39,451 nucleotides of DNA. Origin: Chloroflexi bacterium UBA4733 (GTDB lineage: Bacteria; Chloroflexota; UBA4733). Of the stretch, positions 24,733-33,245 are shown one piece after another. Each line of letters starts with the position of its first letter. The stretch's first letter is position 1. The translations under genes were made by a program, and so were the position numbers. Under the pieces are notes generated by a model. That model was given only the letters and a program-made list of their open reading frames with translations. It was not told where the DNA came from and searched no databases. The stretch spans positions 1 to 39,451 of the forward strand of contig DHIZ01000417.1 of assembly GCA_002404055.1 (NCBI GenBank), read 5' to 3'.

Positions 24733-25638
24733 TTACACCGGCTCCTGATGAGTCGTCGCCACAGGTGCATGTACGTGCTCGCTCGCCACGGCCGCCAGCA
24801 ACGAGCGCAGGTAGGCAACGTCGCGACGGCTCGCCACCGAGCGGTCGCCGGCACCGGAGTACTCGATGCCGTATGGACCGCGAAAGCCGGTCTGGTGCAG
24901 CGCCTGCACGATCTGGAAGTAGTCGAGGTCGCCGCCGGCCAGGTCGAAGTGGTAATCGATCCCGACCAGCAGATAGGAGACACGGCGGGCGTTCTTCACG
25001 TGGACATACGCGATGCGAGCGCCCAGAATGGCGATAGCCTCTAGGGCCGGCTCAGCGGAGCGGGTCCCGTACATATTGCCGGGATCGAAGTTGGCTCGCA
25101 CGGCCGGCATACCGATGTGGTCCAGGAGGCGTGCCGCGCTGGCCGCAGTGTCGTGGATCGTGTTCATGTGGACCTCTAGCGTCAAAACGACGCCGGCATG
25201 CGCCGCCACGGCGCCCAGGTCGCGGTAGGCGTCGACGGCGCGAGCGTAGTGCTCCTCCGTCGCCGCAGCTGAGCCGTTCCGGGCCCAGTCATGGCGCTCT
25301 ACGATGATCGAGCCGGCGTAGCCGTTGATGATCCGTACGCCGAGATCCGGGACCCGGCGGACGATCTCCCGCAGGCGGTGCAGTCGGGCGGCGCGCTCGG
25401 CGGCATCGTCGCCGATGACGTTACCGCTCAGATTCAGCACCGGCACGGCGATCCCCAGTCGCTGCGCCAGCGGTTGTACCGCTGCCAAGGTCTGTTCGAC
25501 GGTGTCGATTTGATAATGGCCGGCCCACAGTTCCACACCGTCGTAGCCAAATTGCGCTGCCTGCTGCAAGGCCCGCTCGAAGGGGTAGCCGCGGTAGTTG
25601 AAACTGTTCAGGTAGACCTGCGGAACGGCTGTGCTCAT
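24733..25638 (-). CDS. Sugar phosphate isomerase/epimerase family TIM barrel, second
   Basis: 301 residues. Xylose-isomerase-like barrel with the full metal set: Glu in VVLTLEVHMNTIHD, Asp/Asn in ANFDPGNMYG, His/Lys in YVHVKNARR and Glu in YGIEYSGAG. The N-terminus is VYLNSFNYRGYPFERALQQA and the first barrel Glu is VELWAGH. It probably isomerises or epimerises a keto-sugar or inosose made by the neighbouring dehydrogenases; inosose dehydratase-like activity is an alternative. Start ATG 25638 overlaps the Gfo/Idh stop (ATGA), so it is translationally coupled and is the last gene of the six-gene leftward operon that begins with SBP-4. Confidence 0.9.
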   Translation of the reverse strand: MSTAVPQVYLNSFNYRGYPFERALQQAAQFGYDGVELWAGHYQIDTVEQTLAAVQPLAQRLGIAVPVLNLSGNVIGDDAAERAARLHRLREIVRRVPDLGVRIINGYAGSIIVERHDWARNGSAAATEEHYARAVDAYRDLGAVAAHAGVVLTLEVHMNTIHDTAASAARLLDHIGMPAVRANFDPGNMYGTRSAEPALEAIAILGARIAYVHVKNARRVSYLLVGIDYHFDLAGGDLDYFQIVQALHQTGFRGPYGIEYSGAGDRSVASRRDVAYLRSLLAAVASEHVHAPVATTHQEPV

Positions 25639-26630
25639 CGGTGCGTCACCTGGACGGGCTGCCCGGTCGCGGCCGACTGATAGGCCGCCTCGGCGACGGC
25701 GATGGCGGCGCGGCCCTCGACGGCCGTCAGCAACGGCGGTCGATCGTCAAGAACCCACTCCGTGAAGCTGCGCAGTTCTTTCAGGTACCCGTTCTCCCGG
25801 TCCCTGGCCGTGACGGTTTCGCTCACCGACTCGGTGCTACCGGCGGTCTGATAGCGCAAATGTCCCGCCCCATGGTCGAACTGCAGCGTGCCGCGCTCCG
25901 CGATGATGGTTCCGGTGAAGGCGGACACGCTAGAAGCGATACTCTCGAAGACGCCGGCCATGGCCCCCGACCGGAAGCCGAGTTGCAACTGAAGGGTGTC
26001 TTCATAGTCGATGCCTTGCACCACTGAGCGGTCCATGTGGGCATAGACGGAACGGGTCAGGCCGCAGAGTCGGTGGAGCAGGTCGATTTCATGCACCGTG
26101 ACGTCATACAGCAGTCCGCCTGAGCCGCTCCTCGTGCGACGATACTCAGGCACAGCCGAGGGAAAACCGCCGATGCGCGTGATTTGCGCCGCCACCGGCC
26201 GGCCCAGAATGCCGCTATCGAACAGTTCCACGATTCGGTCGAAGAGCGGCAAGAGGCGCAGCACGTGGCCCACCATCAGGCGCACGCCATGCTGTTCGGC
26301 AGCGGCGATCATACGATCGCACTCTGCCACCGTCATCGCCATCGGCTTCTCGCAGAAGATGTGCTTGCCGGCCGCTGCCGCATCCAGCACCAGTTGGGTA
26401 TGCATGGTGTTGGGCGTCGTCACCATCACTGCGCTAACGTCGCTACGCGCCAGCACCGGGGCCAGATTGGTGTAGGCCGGGACGGCCATCTCCCGGCCAA
26501 AGGCCTGCGCCGCATCTTCCTGAACATCACAGACCGCGACCAAGCGCGCCTGGGGAATCTGGTAGAGCAGCTTTGCCTCACTCCGGCCCATGCCCCCACA
26601 GCCAATCAGCGCAAACCCTAACTCCGCCAT
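25635..26630 (-). CDS. Gfo/Idh/MocA-family oxidoreductase A
   Basis: 331 residues from ATG 26630 (AGAGGA 4 bases upstream), chosen because FALIGCGGMGRSEAKLL, the NAD(P)-binding GxGGxG, follows directly. Catalytic Lys motif CEKPMAMTVAECDRM and the second-domain sequence LYDVTVHEIDLLHRLCG (Asp/His) are intact. Family members oxidise hydroxyl groups of sugars, cyclitols or their acids using NAD(P). It lies 16 bases after a ceramidase-like gene and overlaps the isomerase gene by 4 bases, so it acts in the same pathway. Confidence 0.93.
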   Translation of the reverse strand: MAELGFALIGCGGMGRSEAKLLYQIPQARLVAVCDVQEDAAQAFGREMAVPAYTNLAPVLARSDVSAVMVTTPNTMHTQLVLDAAAAGKHIFCEKPMAMTVAECDRMIAAAEQHGVRLMVGHVLRLLPLFDRIVELFDSGILGRPVAAQITRIGGFPSAVPEYRRTRSGSGGLLYDVTVHEIDLLHRLCGLTRSVYAHMDRSVVQGIDYEDTLQLQLGFRSGAMAGVFESIASSVSAFTGTIIAERGTLQFDHGAGHLRYQTAGSTESVSETVTARDRENGYLKELRSFTEWVLDDRPPLLTAVEGRAAIAVAEAAYQSAATGQPVQVTHR

Positions 26631-26646
26631 GTCGTCCTCTCGTCTA

Positions 26647-28116
26647 CTACGCCGGCACCACGCCGGCATGCTTTATCGCACCGCGCATGCCGGTGAGGAG
26701 TGCCAGCGCCTCCGCAACGAGGCGCTCCCCGCCGCCCGGCTGCAACCGGCTGGATGTGGGCTCGTAGCCGCCCTCCTCGTAGGCGTGGCGCGAGGGCACG
26801 TAGCCGATGGCTTCGTTGGCTAGGCCGAGCACCAGCGTGTACGGGAACGGAGAACGGGCGCGCAGGTCTAGCCCGAGATCGGCGAAAATCTCCCCCGGCA
26901 AGCCGACAATCGCCAGGTCATCGCCGATGGCCAGCGCCTGCACCTCGGTGGTATGCGTCTCGCCGGTCCATCCGTCCGCCAGTGCCAGGATACGCTGCGC
27001 TTCCACCACTTCTAATCCGGCGCCGGGCGCCATCGTCATACGCCCTCGCGCTGCTTGCCGTGCCCAGGCGACTTGCTCCGGCGTGGGCCGGCGCAACGGT
27101 AAGTCAACGGAACGGCGGGCGCCACGGATCAGTAAACTACCGGTGGCCTCCCACGGCGCCACCAGGCGGCAGGCCGTCTTCGTCACCTCAGCAGCCAGGA
27201 CCGTGCCCACCCGAGCCGCCTCGGCGAAGCCCGCCTGAGGCTCGGCGTGGGAGATGTCCAGGTGGTTCACGTCGGCGCACGGGGCGTTGGCGAACACGAC
27301 GACGGGGACGGCGGGATTGGCAGTGGCCGTGCGGACGAGGCCAGCAGGTGGCGTGGCGCCGTTACCTGACGGACCGAGCAGGCGCTGTACCCCGCGTTCG
27401 AGGAAGTGGGGGAAATCTCCTCCGATGACGGCGCCGCCAGCGATAGCCGGGTGCAGGCCGAAGTTCACCAGAATGCCAAGCGGCAGGACATGGGGCGGAA
27501 CGGCCTCCGGGCCTTCCAATGGGATGCCGTCCTGAATCGGCAGCGCCGTCAGCGTCCACACCCGCGGGTCCACGGGACCGGCGGGGCGGAGTATGTCAGC
27601 ATTCCTCTTGCCCGGATTGGTCCGCGCCGGCCCCCCGCGCATGAGGAAGCGCCGGTTGAAGGCGAGACCCTGTTCCTCGCCCAGGGTGAGACGGAGCCTG
27701 GCCGGAAGGCGCTGGCGGTAGGCCAGTTCCACGGCTGAGGCGATCTGGCGCTCCAGCAGTGCGAGGTAGGGCTCGTCAGTTTCCCCAGCCAGGCCACTGG
27801 CGACGAGCTCGCGCGTGAGCGGTCCGGAGTGGTTATGGGTGGCGGCGATCAGCACGTTGTCGCCGGGGATGCCGCAGCCGTGCTCAATCAGGCGGCGAGC
27901 GCCGGCGGTTGTGGCGCTGCGCACGCCGATGACGTCCACGCTGACGATCGCCACCTGCGTGGCGCCATCGTCGATCACCATCGCCCGCGCATAGAGGTCG
28001 TCACGCACCCCGTCGGCGCGCCGGTCGGTGTAGGAGCCGGCCAGCGACACCCCCAAGGGCGGCGTGATCACCGCCCGTGCCGCGCCCACGCGCAACCTCT
28101 CATCCTCACCTGCCAT
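26647..28116 (-). CDS. Neutral-ceramidase-like family protein, paralogue 2
   Basis: 489 residues from ATG 28116 (GGGAG 7 bases upstream), opening VGAARAVITPPLGVSLAGSY, without signal peptide. Zinc-ligand positions: His94 and His96 (ATHNHSGP), His222 (NFGLHP), Glu in PGEIFADLG, Tyr in AIGYVPSRHAYEEGGYEP. The family segment FNRRFLMRGG...NPGKRNADI...PAGPVDPRV is present. At the amidase hexapeptide GDVSPN it has ADVNHL near 281-286, so the Ser nucleophile is absent. It lies between two Gfo/Idh/MocA genes in the SBP-4 operon, which favours a sugar or cyclitol derivative as substrate. A role as an esterase, lactonase or amide hydrolase cannot be decided. Confidence 0.9.
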   Translation of the reverse strand: MAGEDERLRVGAARAVITPPLGVSLAGSYTDRRADGVRDDLYARAMVIDDGATQVAIVSVDVIGVRSATTAGARRLIEHGCGIPGDNVLIAATHNHSGPLTRELVASGLAGETDEPYLALLERQIASAVELAYRQRLPARLRLTLGEEQGLAFNRRFLMRGGPARTNPGKRNADILRPAGPVDPRVWTLTALPIQDGIPLEGPEAVPPHVLPLGILVNFGLHPAIAGGAVIGGDFPHFLERGVQRLLGPSGNGATPPAGLVRTATANPAVPVVVFANAPCADVNHLDISHAEPQAGFAEAARVGTVLAAEVTKTACRLVAPWEATGSLLIRGARRSVDLPLRRPTPEQVAWARQAARGRMTMAPGAGLEVVEAQRILALADGWTGETHTTEVQALAIGDDLAIVGLPGEIFADLGLDLRARSPFPYTLVLGLANEAIGYVPSRHAYEEGGYEPTSSRLQPGGGERLVAEALALLTGMRGAIKHAGVVPA

Positions 28117-28145
28117 CCGTATTCTCCCTTGGCGCCGGCGCCATC

Positions 28146-29234
28146 CTACACCACTGCTGAGCCGCTCGCAGGCACGGCCTGCCGCTCCCAGCTGTCCCGA
28201 TGGGCAGCGTAGTGCGCCGCCGGGTCCAGCCGGATGATGCGGTCCTCGTCGTCACCCTCGTAGGCGGCCAGGATGGCCGCCATCGACTGGCGGGACTGGC
28301 GGCCGTTGGTGAACGGCTCCTTGTCGTGGACGATGCAGTCGATGAAGTGCTCGCATTCGCCGACGAAGTTCTTGGGGCCGGTGTCGGAGCCCGGCTGGCG
28401 GGGATTGAACTCGTAGAGCGTCGTCTGTTCCTTGCCCACGTACCGCTCCAGCCGGCGAACGCCGTCCGTATCATACAACAGGCGCAGGAACCCCTCGGTA
28501 CCGTAGACGTCGAATTCGATGTAGAGGTTGGTGTGACGAGCGGCCCAACTGCAGATGAAGTTGCCCAGCATGCCATTGGCGAAACGAAAATTGGCAACGG
28601 CGGTGTCCTCACGCGCTAGCGCCGGGCCGCGCACCGTGTTCGTACCCATTGAGGACGCTGCGACGATCTCTCCGAAGTTCCAGATCATCTGGTCCACGTA
28701 ATGACAGCCATGGGAAAGCAAGCAGCCCATAGGGAAGGTCTCCCAATTTGAGCGCCAAGCGGCCAGGCCGGGCGCGTGCTCCGTCCGGCAGGTAACGAGG
28801 TACGGGCGGCCCATCGAGTGCTGCTCAACGGCCGCGTGAAGCTGATGCCAAATAGGATCGAAGCGGGTCACATAGGCCACCATCAACTTGACGCGGTTGG
28901 CCTCGGCGACGCGGATCATCTCGTCCGCTTCCTCCAGCGTGATTGCCATCACTTTTTCGGTGAGGACGTGCTTGCCGCGCGAGGCCGCGACGATGGCAAT
29001 GGGTGCGTGCAGGTGCGGCGGCGTGCAGATGTCCACGGCATCCACCTCATCGAGTACGGCACGGTAGTCGGTGGCCCAGCGGCACTGGCCCTGCTCGGCG
29101 AAGGCGCGCGCCTTGGTCTCGTCAACATCCACGCAGTAGACCAACTCGCTCCGGTCTGCCATGGCCTGATAGGCGCTGATGTGCCCCCTGGCAATGCCCC
29201 CGCAGCCGATGAGCGCTACCCTGACCCGTGCCAC
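28146..29234 (-). CDS. Gfo/Idh/MocA-family oxidoreductase B
   Basis: 362 residues from GTG 29234 (AAGGG 9 bases upstream). NAD(P)-binding VRVALIGCGGIARGHISAYQ, catalytic lysine in VLTEKVMAITLEEADEM, and LLSHGCHYVDQMIWNFGE with the His that follows Lys in the mechanism. The C-terminus IIRLDPAAHYAAHRDSWERQ is extended relative to paralogue A. It shares little beyond the motifs with A and C, so the three are probably successive or alternative dehydrogenases rather than recent duplicates. It stands between the two ceramidase-like genes of the same operon. Confidence 0.92.
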   Translation of the reverse strand: MARVRVALIGCGGIARGHISAYQAMADRSELVYCVDVDETKARAFAEQGQCRWATDYRAVLDEVDAVDICTPPHLHAPIAIVAASRGKHVLTEKVMAITLEEADEMIRVAEANRVKLMVAYVTRFDPIWHQLHAAVEQHSMGRPYLVTCRTEHAPGLAAWRSNWETFPMGCLLSHGCHYVDQMIWNFGEIVAASSMGTNTVRGPALAREDTAVANFRFANGMLGNFICSWAARHTNLYIEFDVYGTEGFLRLLYDTDGVRRLERYVGKEQTTLYEFNPRQPGSDTGPKNFVGECEHFIDCIVHDKEPFTNGRQSRQSMAAILAAYEGDDEDRIIRLDPAAHYAAHRDSWERQAVPASGSAVV

Positions 29235-29311
29235 CTATTGTTTCCCTTTCGAGCCGCACGATAGGGCGGCATCACTCGCCTGGACACCGCCGGACCCCGC
29301 TAGCCGGTACC

Positions 29312-30760
29312 TTACTCCACGTCCGGACCAAGCACGCCATAGCTCCAGGGTTCGCCGGGCCGTTCCACCTGCGGGGGCTGAGGAACCTGGCTGGGGGTGA
29401 ACTGCCGCGCCAGGTCCAGGCTGGCAGCGACGATCTGCTCCTCGGCCGACAACTCGAGGTTGGAGTAGGTGGTCAGGACCGTTTCATAGCCGCCGCCGTT
29501 GGGGGCGAAGGCTGAAGCCGGCGGGACGTAGCCGGCACAGCCGTTGGCCAGGGAGACGACGAAGGTGAGAGGGAAAGGCGAGCCGGCCTTCAGGCGCTCT
29601 CCCGTCTCAGCGAAGGTCTCGCTGGGATTGGCCAGATACACCACGGGACCAACCTGCAGCGCCTGCAGCTCGACCTCCACCTCCGGCTCGCGGGCAATCA
29701 AGGCATCGAGCATCACGATCTCTTTGGCGAAGGTCCAGGCCGTGTCGAGCTTGTCACCGGCGAGCCCCTCTTCGACCAGCCGGCGGCTCTGCTCCAGTCG
29801 GGCAGCGCCTGGCCGGCGGCGCCGGAGGCGCAGGGTGCGCGTCAGCGCGCCCAGTGGCTGCAGTTCACCGGGTTCGGCTGTGGCCAGCACTTTGACCGCT
29901 TCCGCGCCGACGCGGGTGCCGACCAGCCGGCTTGACGCTTCTCCGCTCTCCCGCTCTCGTGCCCGTAGCGACTGGTTGGCCACCTGCGTCACATCGCCGG
30001 AGGCGCCCTGCAGGAAGACGACCTCCGCTTGCTGTCCGAACACACCCTGAATGGTGCGTTCCAGATAGCAGACGTAGTCCGCCGAGATGGCGCCGGAGAA
30101 GGTGGTGCAGTGGCAGCCGAAATTGACGAGGCAGCCCAGCAGCTCGCCCCGGCTGTTCCATGCTCCCAGCACGCCGACTTCCGGATCGATCGGCCCCGCC
30201 GGCTCGATAATGTCCGGGTTGCCTTTGCCGGGGTGGGTGTAGACGCGGCCGTTCCGCATGCGGAAGCGTCGGTTGAAGTTGGATTGCTCCTCGCGGCCGA
30301 CCCCTACCGAGAGGAGCGCCTCCTGGCGCTTCCGGTGCGCCTCGGCCACCGCCGTGACGACCTGGCATGCCGCCCAGTCCACATACAGCGGATCGGGAAT
30401 GGTGGAGTAGTCCCGCGCCAGTCGTTGCACGAGGTCCGGCGAGCCGGCGAACTCCGCCGGGTCGTACCAGCTCAACGGTCCGCCGCTGTGGGTGTGCGAG
30501 GCGCCGAGCAGCAGATTGGCGCCTGGGATGCTGCAGGCCTGTTCGACCTCTCGCCGGATCCGCGCCATGAAGCTCGGGGCGAAGGGGAGTGCGCAGGTGT
30601 CGATCCCCACCAGCGCTAGCGCCGTGCCGTCCTGCTCCAGCACCGCTGCCCGCACCTTCAGGGGGTCGTGGATAGCCCTAATGTAGCTCTTACCGTAGCC
30701 GCCCGGCTGCTCCATGCCGAGCGCGGGGGTGATGTCGGCGGCGTGAAACCCAGCCCACAT
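29312..30760 (-). CDS. Neutral-ceramidase-like family protein, paralogue 3
   Basis: 482 residues from ATG 30760 (AGGAG 6 bases upstream), opening MWAGFHAADITPALGMEQPGG with no signal peptide. Zinc-ligand positions: His89 and His91 (GASHTHSGG), His217 (NFGCHC), Glu in NPSETFAETG and Tyr in CAGYVPPASAFAPNGGGYE. The family segment FNRRFRMRNG...HPGKGNPDI...PAGPIDPEV is clear. The amidase hexapeptide position reads GDVTQV near 255-260: Asp-Val kept, Ser replaced by Thr and Pro by Gln. It is the first enzyme gene after SBP-4 (25-base gap). Thr could in principle act as a nucleophile, so this paralogue is the one most likely to keep amidase-like chemistry. Confidence 0.9.
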   Translation of the reverse strand: MWAGFHAADITPALGMEQPGGYGKSYIRAIHDPLKVRAAVLEQDGTALALVGIDTCALPFAPSFMARIRREVEQACSIPGANLLLGASHTHSGGPLSWYDPAEFAGSPDLVQRLARDYSTIPDPLYVDWAACQVVTAVAEAHRKRQEALLSVGVGREEQSNFNRRFRMRNGRVYTHPGKGNPDIIEPAGPIDPEVGVLGAWNSRGELLGCLVNFGCHCTTFSGAISADYVCYLERTIQGVFGQQAEVVFLQGASGDVTQVANQSLRARERESGEASSRLVGTRVGAEAVKVLATAEPGELQPLGALTRTLRLRRRRPGAARLEQSRRLVEEGLAGDKLDTAWTFAKEIVMLDALIAREPEVEVELQALQVGPVVYLANPSETFAETGERLKAGSPFPLTFVVSLANGCAGYVPPASAFAPNGGGYETVLTTYSNLELSAEEQIVAASLDLARQFTPSQVPQPPQVERPGEPWSYGVLGPDVE

Positions 30761-30785
30761 GTGGTACTCCTGGCTCCCTTCGGCG

Positions 30786-32321
30786 CTACTTCTGGGCAAA
30801 GATGGTGTCGGCCAGACGCTGGGCCTCGTCAAGGGCCGTCTTGACGTCCGTCTTGCCCGTGTAGGCGTTCGTGAGCAGCGGGACAATCTGTTTGCCCTGG
30901 TCCGCGTTGTGGTGATAGGGATAGACGCCGGGTAGCTTGGCGATTTCGGGGATCATTTGCTGGGCCGGCAGCGCTTTGACCACGCCCGCCCACTGCGGCG
31001 TGGTGTAGAGGTCGAGGCGGGGCGCGACCGCGTTCAGCATCTCCAGTTTCTTGAGGGCGGCGTCCGGGCCGCAGAAGAAGCGTAGGAACTCAAACGCTTC
31101 CGCCGGGTGCTTGCCGTTCTTCGGCATGACCGTGAAGTTGATCCAGGTGACGGTGGCCGGACCTTTGCCCGTTGGGGCCTGCGGGTAGGGCGCCATCCAC
31201 CACTTCAAGTTTGTCGCCTTGGTAATCGTCGCGAACGCTCCCATGGCGCTTTCGTCAAATTCCATCGCTGCTGTTCCGGCTACCAACGCCGCCTCCCCGC
31301 CCGCCCGGTCTTGCTGGGACAACGGTGGGCTGACGTTGTGCTTATTCGCCAGGTCGGTCAGATACTGCAGCGCCGCGACTGTCTCCGGCGCATTGAAGTA
31401 GGCGGCGTTTTGCTCAGCGTCATAGAGCGGGTGACCGGTCGACTCCACGAAGCCGGTAAATGTCGCCAGGTCCATGCTATTCGGCATGGCCAGGCCGGAG
31501 ACGGTGACCTTACCGTCGGCGCCGGTCTTGGTGAGCTTCTGTGCTACGCGCACCAGATCGTCCCAGGTCTTGATGTCCGCGCCCTGCGGATCCAGGCTGG
31601 CGGCCTTAAAGAGGTCCTGGTTGATACCCAGGCAGAGCGATTCCGGCCCCATGACCGGGATGCCGAAGGTGTGCCCGCGCGCCTGCCGAAATTGCTTGGA
31701 CGCTGCAAAGTACTTGTCGTCCTGCACGTCGGGCGCCTTGGCTACGTAGGAGTCCAGCTCCGCCACCAGGCCCTGATCGTACATGTCGCGCCCGTAGACA
31801 ACGGACGTGAAAGAGACATCAGGCGGGTCACCCGCCATGACCCCCGCCACAAACTTTGTATAGGTGTCACCGACCGGCTTGGCCTCGATCGGGTTGACCG
31901 TGATGCCGGAACGTTTCTTGAACTCGGCGAAAGCCCACGCCATGTAGGCGGGATCATTGGCACTGACGGCAACGGTCCACCAATGCAAGAAGTTGAGCGT
32001 CACGCCGGCAGATCCCGGTGCACTGGCCACCGCTGCGACCGCCGCCGCCGCGCTGCTGGCGGCTGAGGCGGTGCTGGCGGCGGTAGTGACAACGCTGACC
32101 GCTGCCGCGCTACTACTGGCGACGCTGGTGGCCGCGGTCGTAGCGGCTGAACTTGCGACTGGTTGGCTGGCCGCAGTTGATGCCACGGTTGCCGTGGCGC
32201 TGACGGGACCACCGCAAGCGGCGAGTAGCGCCATGGCAGTGCCGCCTGCACCGAACCGACCGAGCGTGCGCAACGCCTCGCGCCTAGTCGTCTTGCTTGC
32301 TAACTGTGTTGCCATGATCAT
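30786..32321 (-). CDS. ABC sugar transporter substrate-binding lipoprotein (SBP-4)
   Basis: 511 residues. Twin-arginine signal TTRREALRT near 11-19, hydrophobic core, lipobox LAAC with Cys36, then an Ala/Ser/Thr/Val linker of about 70 residues. Mature features: VTLNFLHWWTVAVSANDPAY, VAGVMAGDPPDVSFTSVVYG, AEAFEFLRFFCGPDAALKKL, VKTALDEAQRLADTIFAQK. Start ATG 32321 is very close to GGAG; ATG two codons later is better spaced (9 bases). First gene of a leftward six-gene operon from the symmetric control region. No permease genes in the operon, so it must use permeases from elsewhere. Confidence 0.92.
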   Translation of the reverse strand: MIMATQLASKTTRREALRTLGRFGAGGTAMALLAACGGPVSATATVASTAASQPVASSAATTAATSVASSSAAAVSVVTTAASTASAASSAAAAVAAVASAPGSAGVTLNFLHWWTVAVSANDPAYMAWAFAEFKKRSGITVNPIEAKPVGDTYTKFVAGVMAGDPPDVSFTSVVYGRDMYDQGLVAELDSYVAKAPDVQDDKYFAASKQFRQARGHTFGIPVMGPESLCLGINQDLFKAASLDPQGADIKTWDDLVRVAQKLTKTGADGKVTVSGLAMPNSMDLATFTGFVESTGHPLYDAEQNAAYFNAPETVAALQYLTDLANKHNVSPPLSQQDRAGGEAALVAGTAAMEFDESAMGAFATITKATNLKWWMAPYPQAPTGKGPATVTWINFTVMPKNGKHPAEAFEFLRFFCGPDAALKKLEMLNAVAPRLDLYTTPQWAGVVKALPAQQMIPEIAKLPGVYPYHHNADQGKQIVPLLTNAYTGKTDVKTALDEAQRLADTIFAQK

Positions 32322-32337
32322 GCTCTCCGTATCTTAA

Positions 32338-32402
32338 CCTTGACAATAGAAGCACGAAGTGATATAGTGGTAATATATCACAGTGCCAGCTGACTGTCAA
32401 GG
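32338..32402. promoter_or_regulatory. Symmetric face-to-face promoters with one shared operator
   Basis: Rightward promoter: TTGACA (32340-32345), 17 bases, TATAGT (32363-32368), towards the GntR gene. Leftward promoter: TTGACA (32395-32400 on the minus strand), 17 bases, TATATT (32372-32377), towards SBP-4. Both -10 elements lie mostly inside one palindrome, GTGATATA (32359-32366), 7 bases, TATATCAC (32374-32381). The outer CCTTGACA and TGTCAAGG pair about the same centre, 32370. The two polymerases cannot bind together, and one dimeric repressor would silence both. The GntR product is the obvious candidate. Confidence 0.88.
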
Positions 32403-32431
32403 GGTGGCGATGCTGAATGTGGTGAGGATTG

Positions 32432-33202
32432 ATGGCTTTAATTAGGGCCGTGCCGGTGCGAGATACCTACACTCAGCGCGCTTTTCAGGAGTTGCGCCAA
32501 CGCATCGTGTCGAACGTCATCGCCCCTGGCGACCCGATCGACGAAGCAACGCTGGCCCATGAACTGGGCATGAGTCGCACGCCGGTGCGTGAGAGCTTGC
32601 TCGCGTTACGGGACCGTGGCCTGGTTCGGATTGAACCCCGGGTGGGACACTTTGCGACGGACATCAGCACTGCCGACATCTTCGAGGCCTACGAGGTGCG
32701 CATGCTGATCGAGCCGGCTCTCGCGGAAGCGGCCGCGCAACGCTGTACCGCAGAAGAGGTGGCGGCGCTACGGGAGCTCGTCGGTTTTGGGACGGAAGAG
32801 ATCAGCGCCGCGCGCTTTGCGCGCGCCGTCGAGCTCAACCGCCGGTTTCATGTCGGCATTGCCAAAGCGTCGGGTAACCGGCGGCTCGCGCATGTCTTCT
32901 CGCAGTTGATGGACGACGTCACGCGCATCATCCACTATGAGCTGGCACACGGGCTCACGACCGGCGCGTGGCGAGATGAGCACCTGGGTATTCTGGAAGC
33001 GATCGCTCGCCATGACGGACAGGAGGCTAGCCGGCTGGTGCGAGAGACCATCCTCGGCACGACGGTCGTCGTCCAGCAAGGGGTTTGGCTGAGCTTCCGC
33101 GACCTCCTTGAGCAGAATGGGGTCAAACGGGCAGCCGAAGGACACGACGTGAACGCCACGTCCGCACCAGACTTTACAGTTCGCACGGAATGTAGGGCGT
33201 AG
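32432..33202 (+). CDS. GntR-family transcriptional regulator (FadR/FCD subfamily)
   Basis: 256 residues. Winged HTH: YTQRAFQELRQRIVSNVIAPGDPIDEATLAHELGMSRTPVRESLLALRDRGLVRIEPRVGHFATDIS. The C-terminal FCD helical domain has YEVRMLIEPALAEAAAQ, LNRRFHVGIAKASGNRRL, DEHLGILEAIARHDGQEASRLV, with the Asp/His residues that bind a metal and a carboxylate or sugar-acid effector. Start ATG 32432 (GAGG 4 bases upstream); TTG 32429 is possible. It is the first gene of the rightward transcript and lies next to the shared palindromic operator, so it should repress both directions. The effector is probably a pathway intermediate (inference). Confidence 0.94.
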   Translation: MALIRAVPVRDTYTQRAFQELRQRIVSNVIAPGDPIDEATLAHELGMSRTPVRESLLALRDRGLVRIEPRVGHFATDISTADIFEAYEVRMLIEPALAEAAAQRCTAEEVAALRELVGFGTEEISAARFARAVELNRRFHVGIAKASGNRRLAHVFSQLMDDVTRIIHYELAHGLTTGAWRDEHLGILEAIARHDGQEASRLVRETILGTTVVVQQGVWLSFRDLLEQNGVKRAAEGHDVNATSAPDFTVRTECRA

Positions 33203-33245
33203 GTGTTCTGCGCCTTCGGTATCATCAGGGAGAGGAGTACATCAG

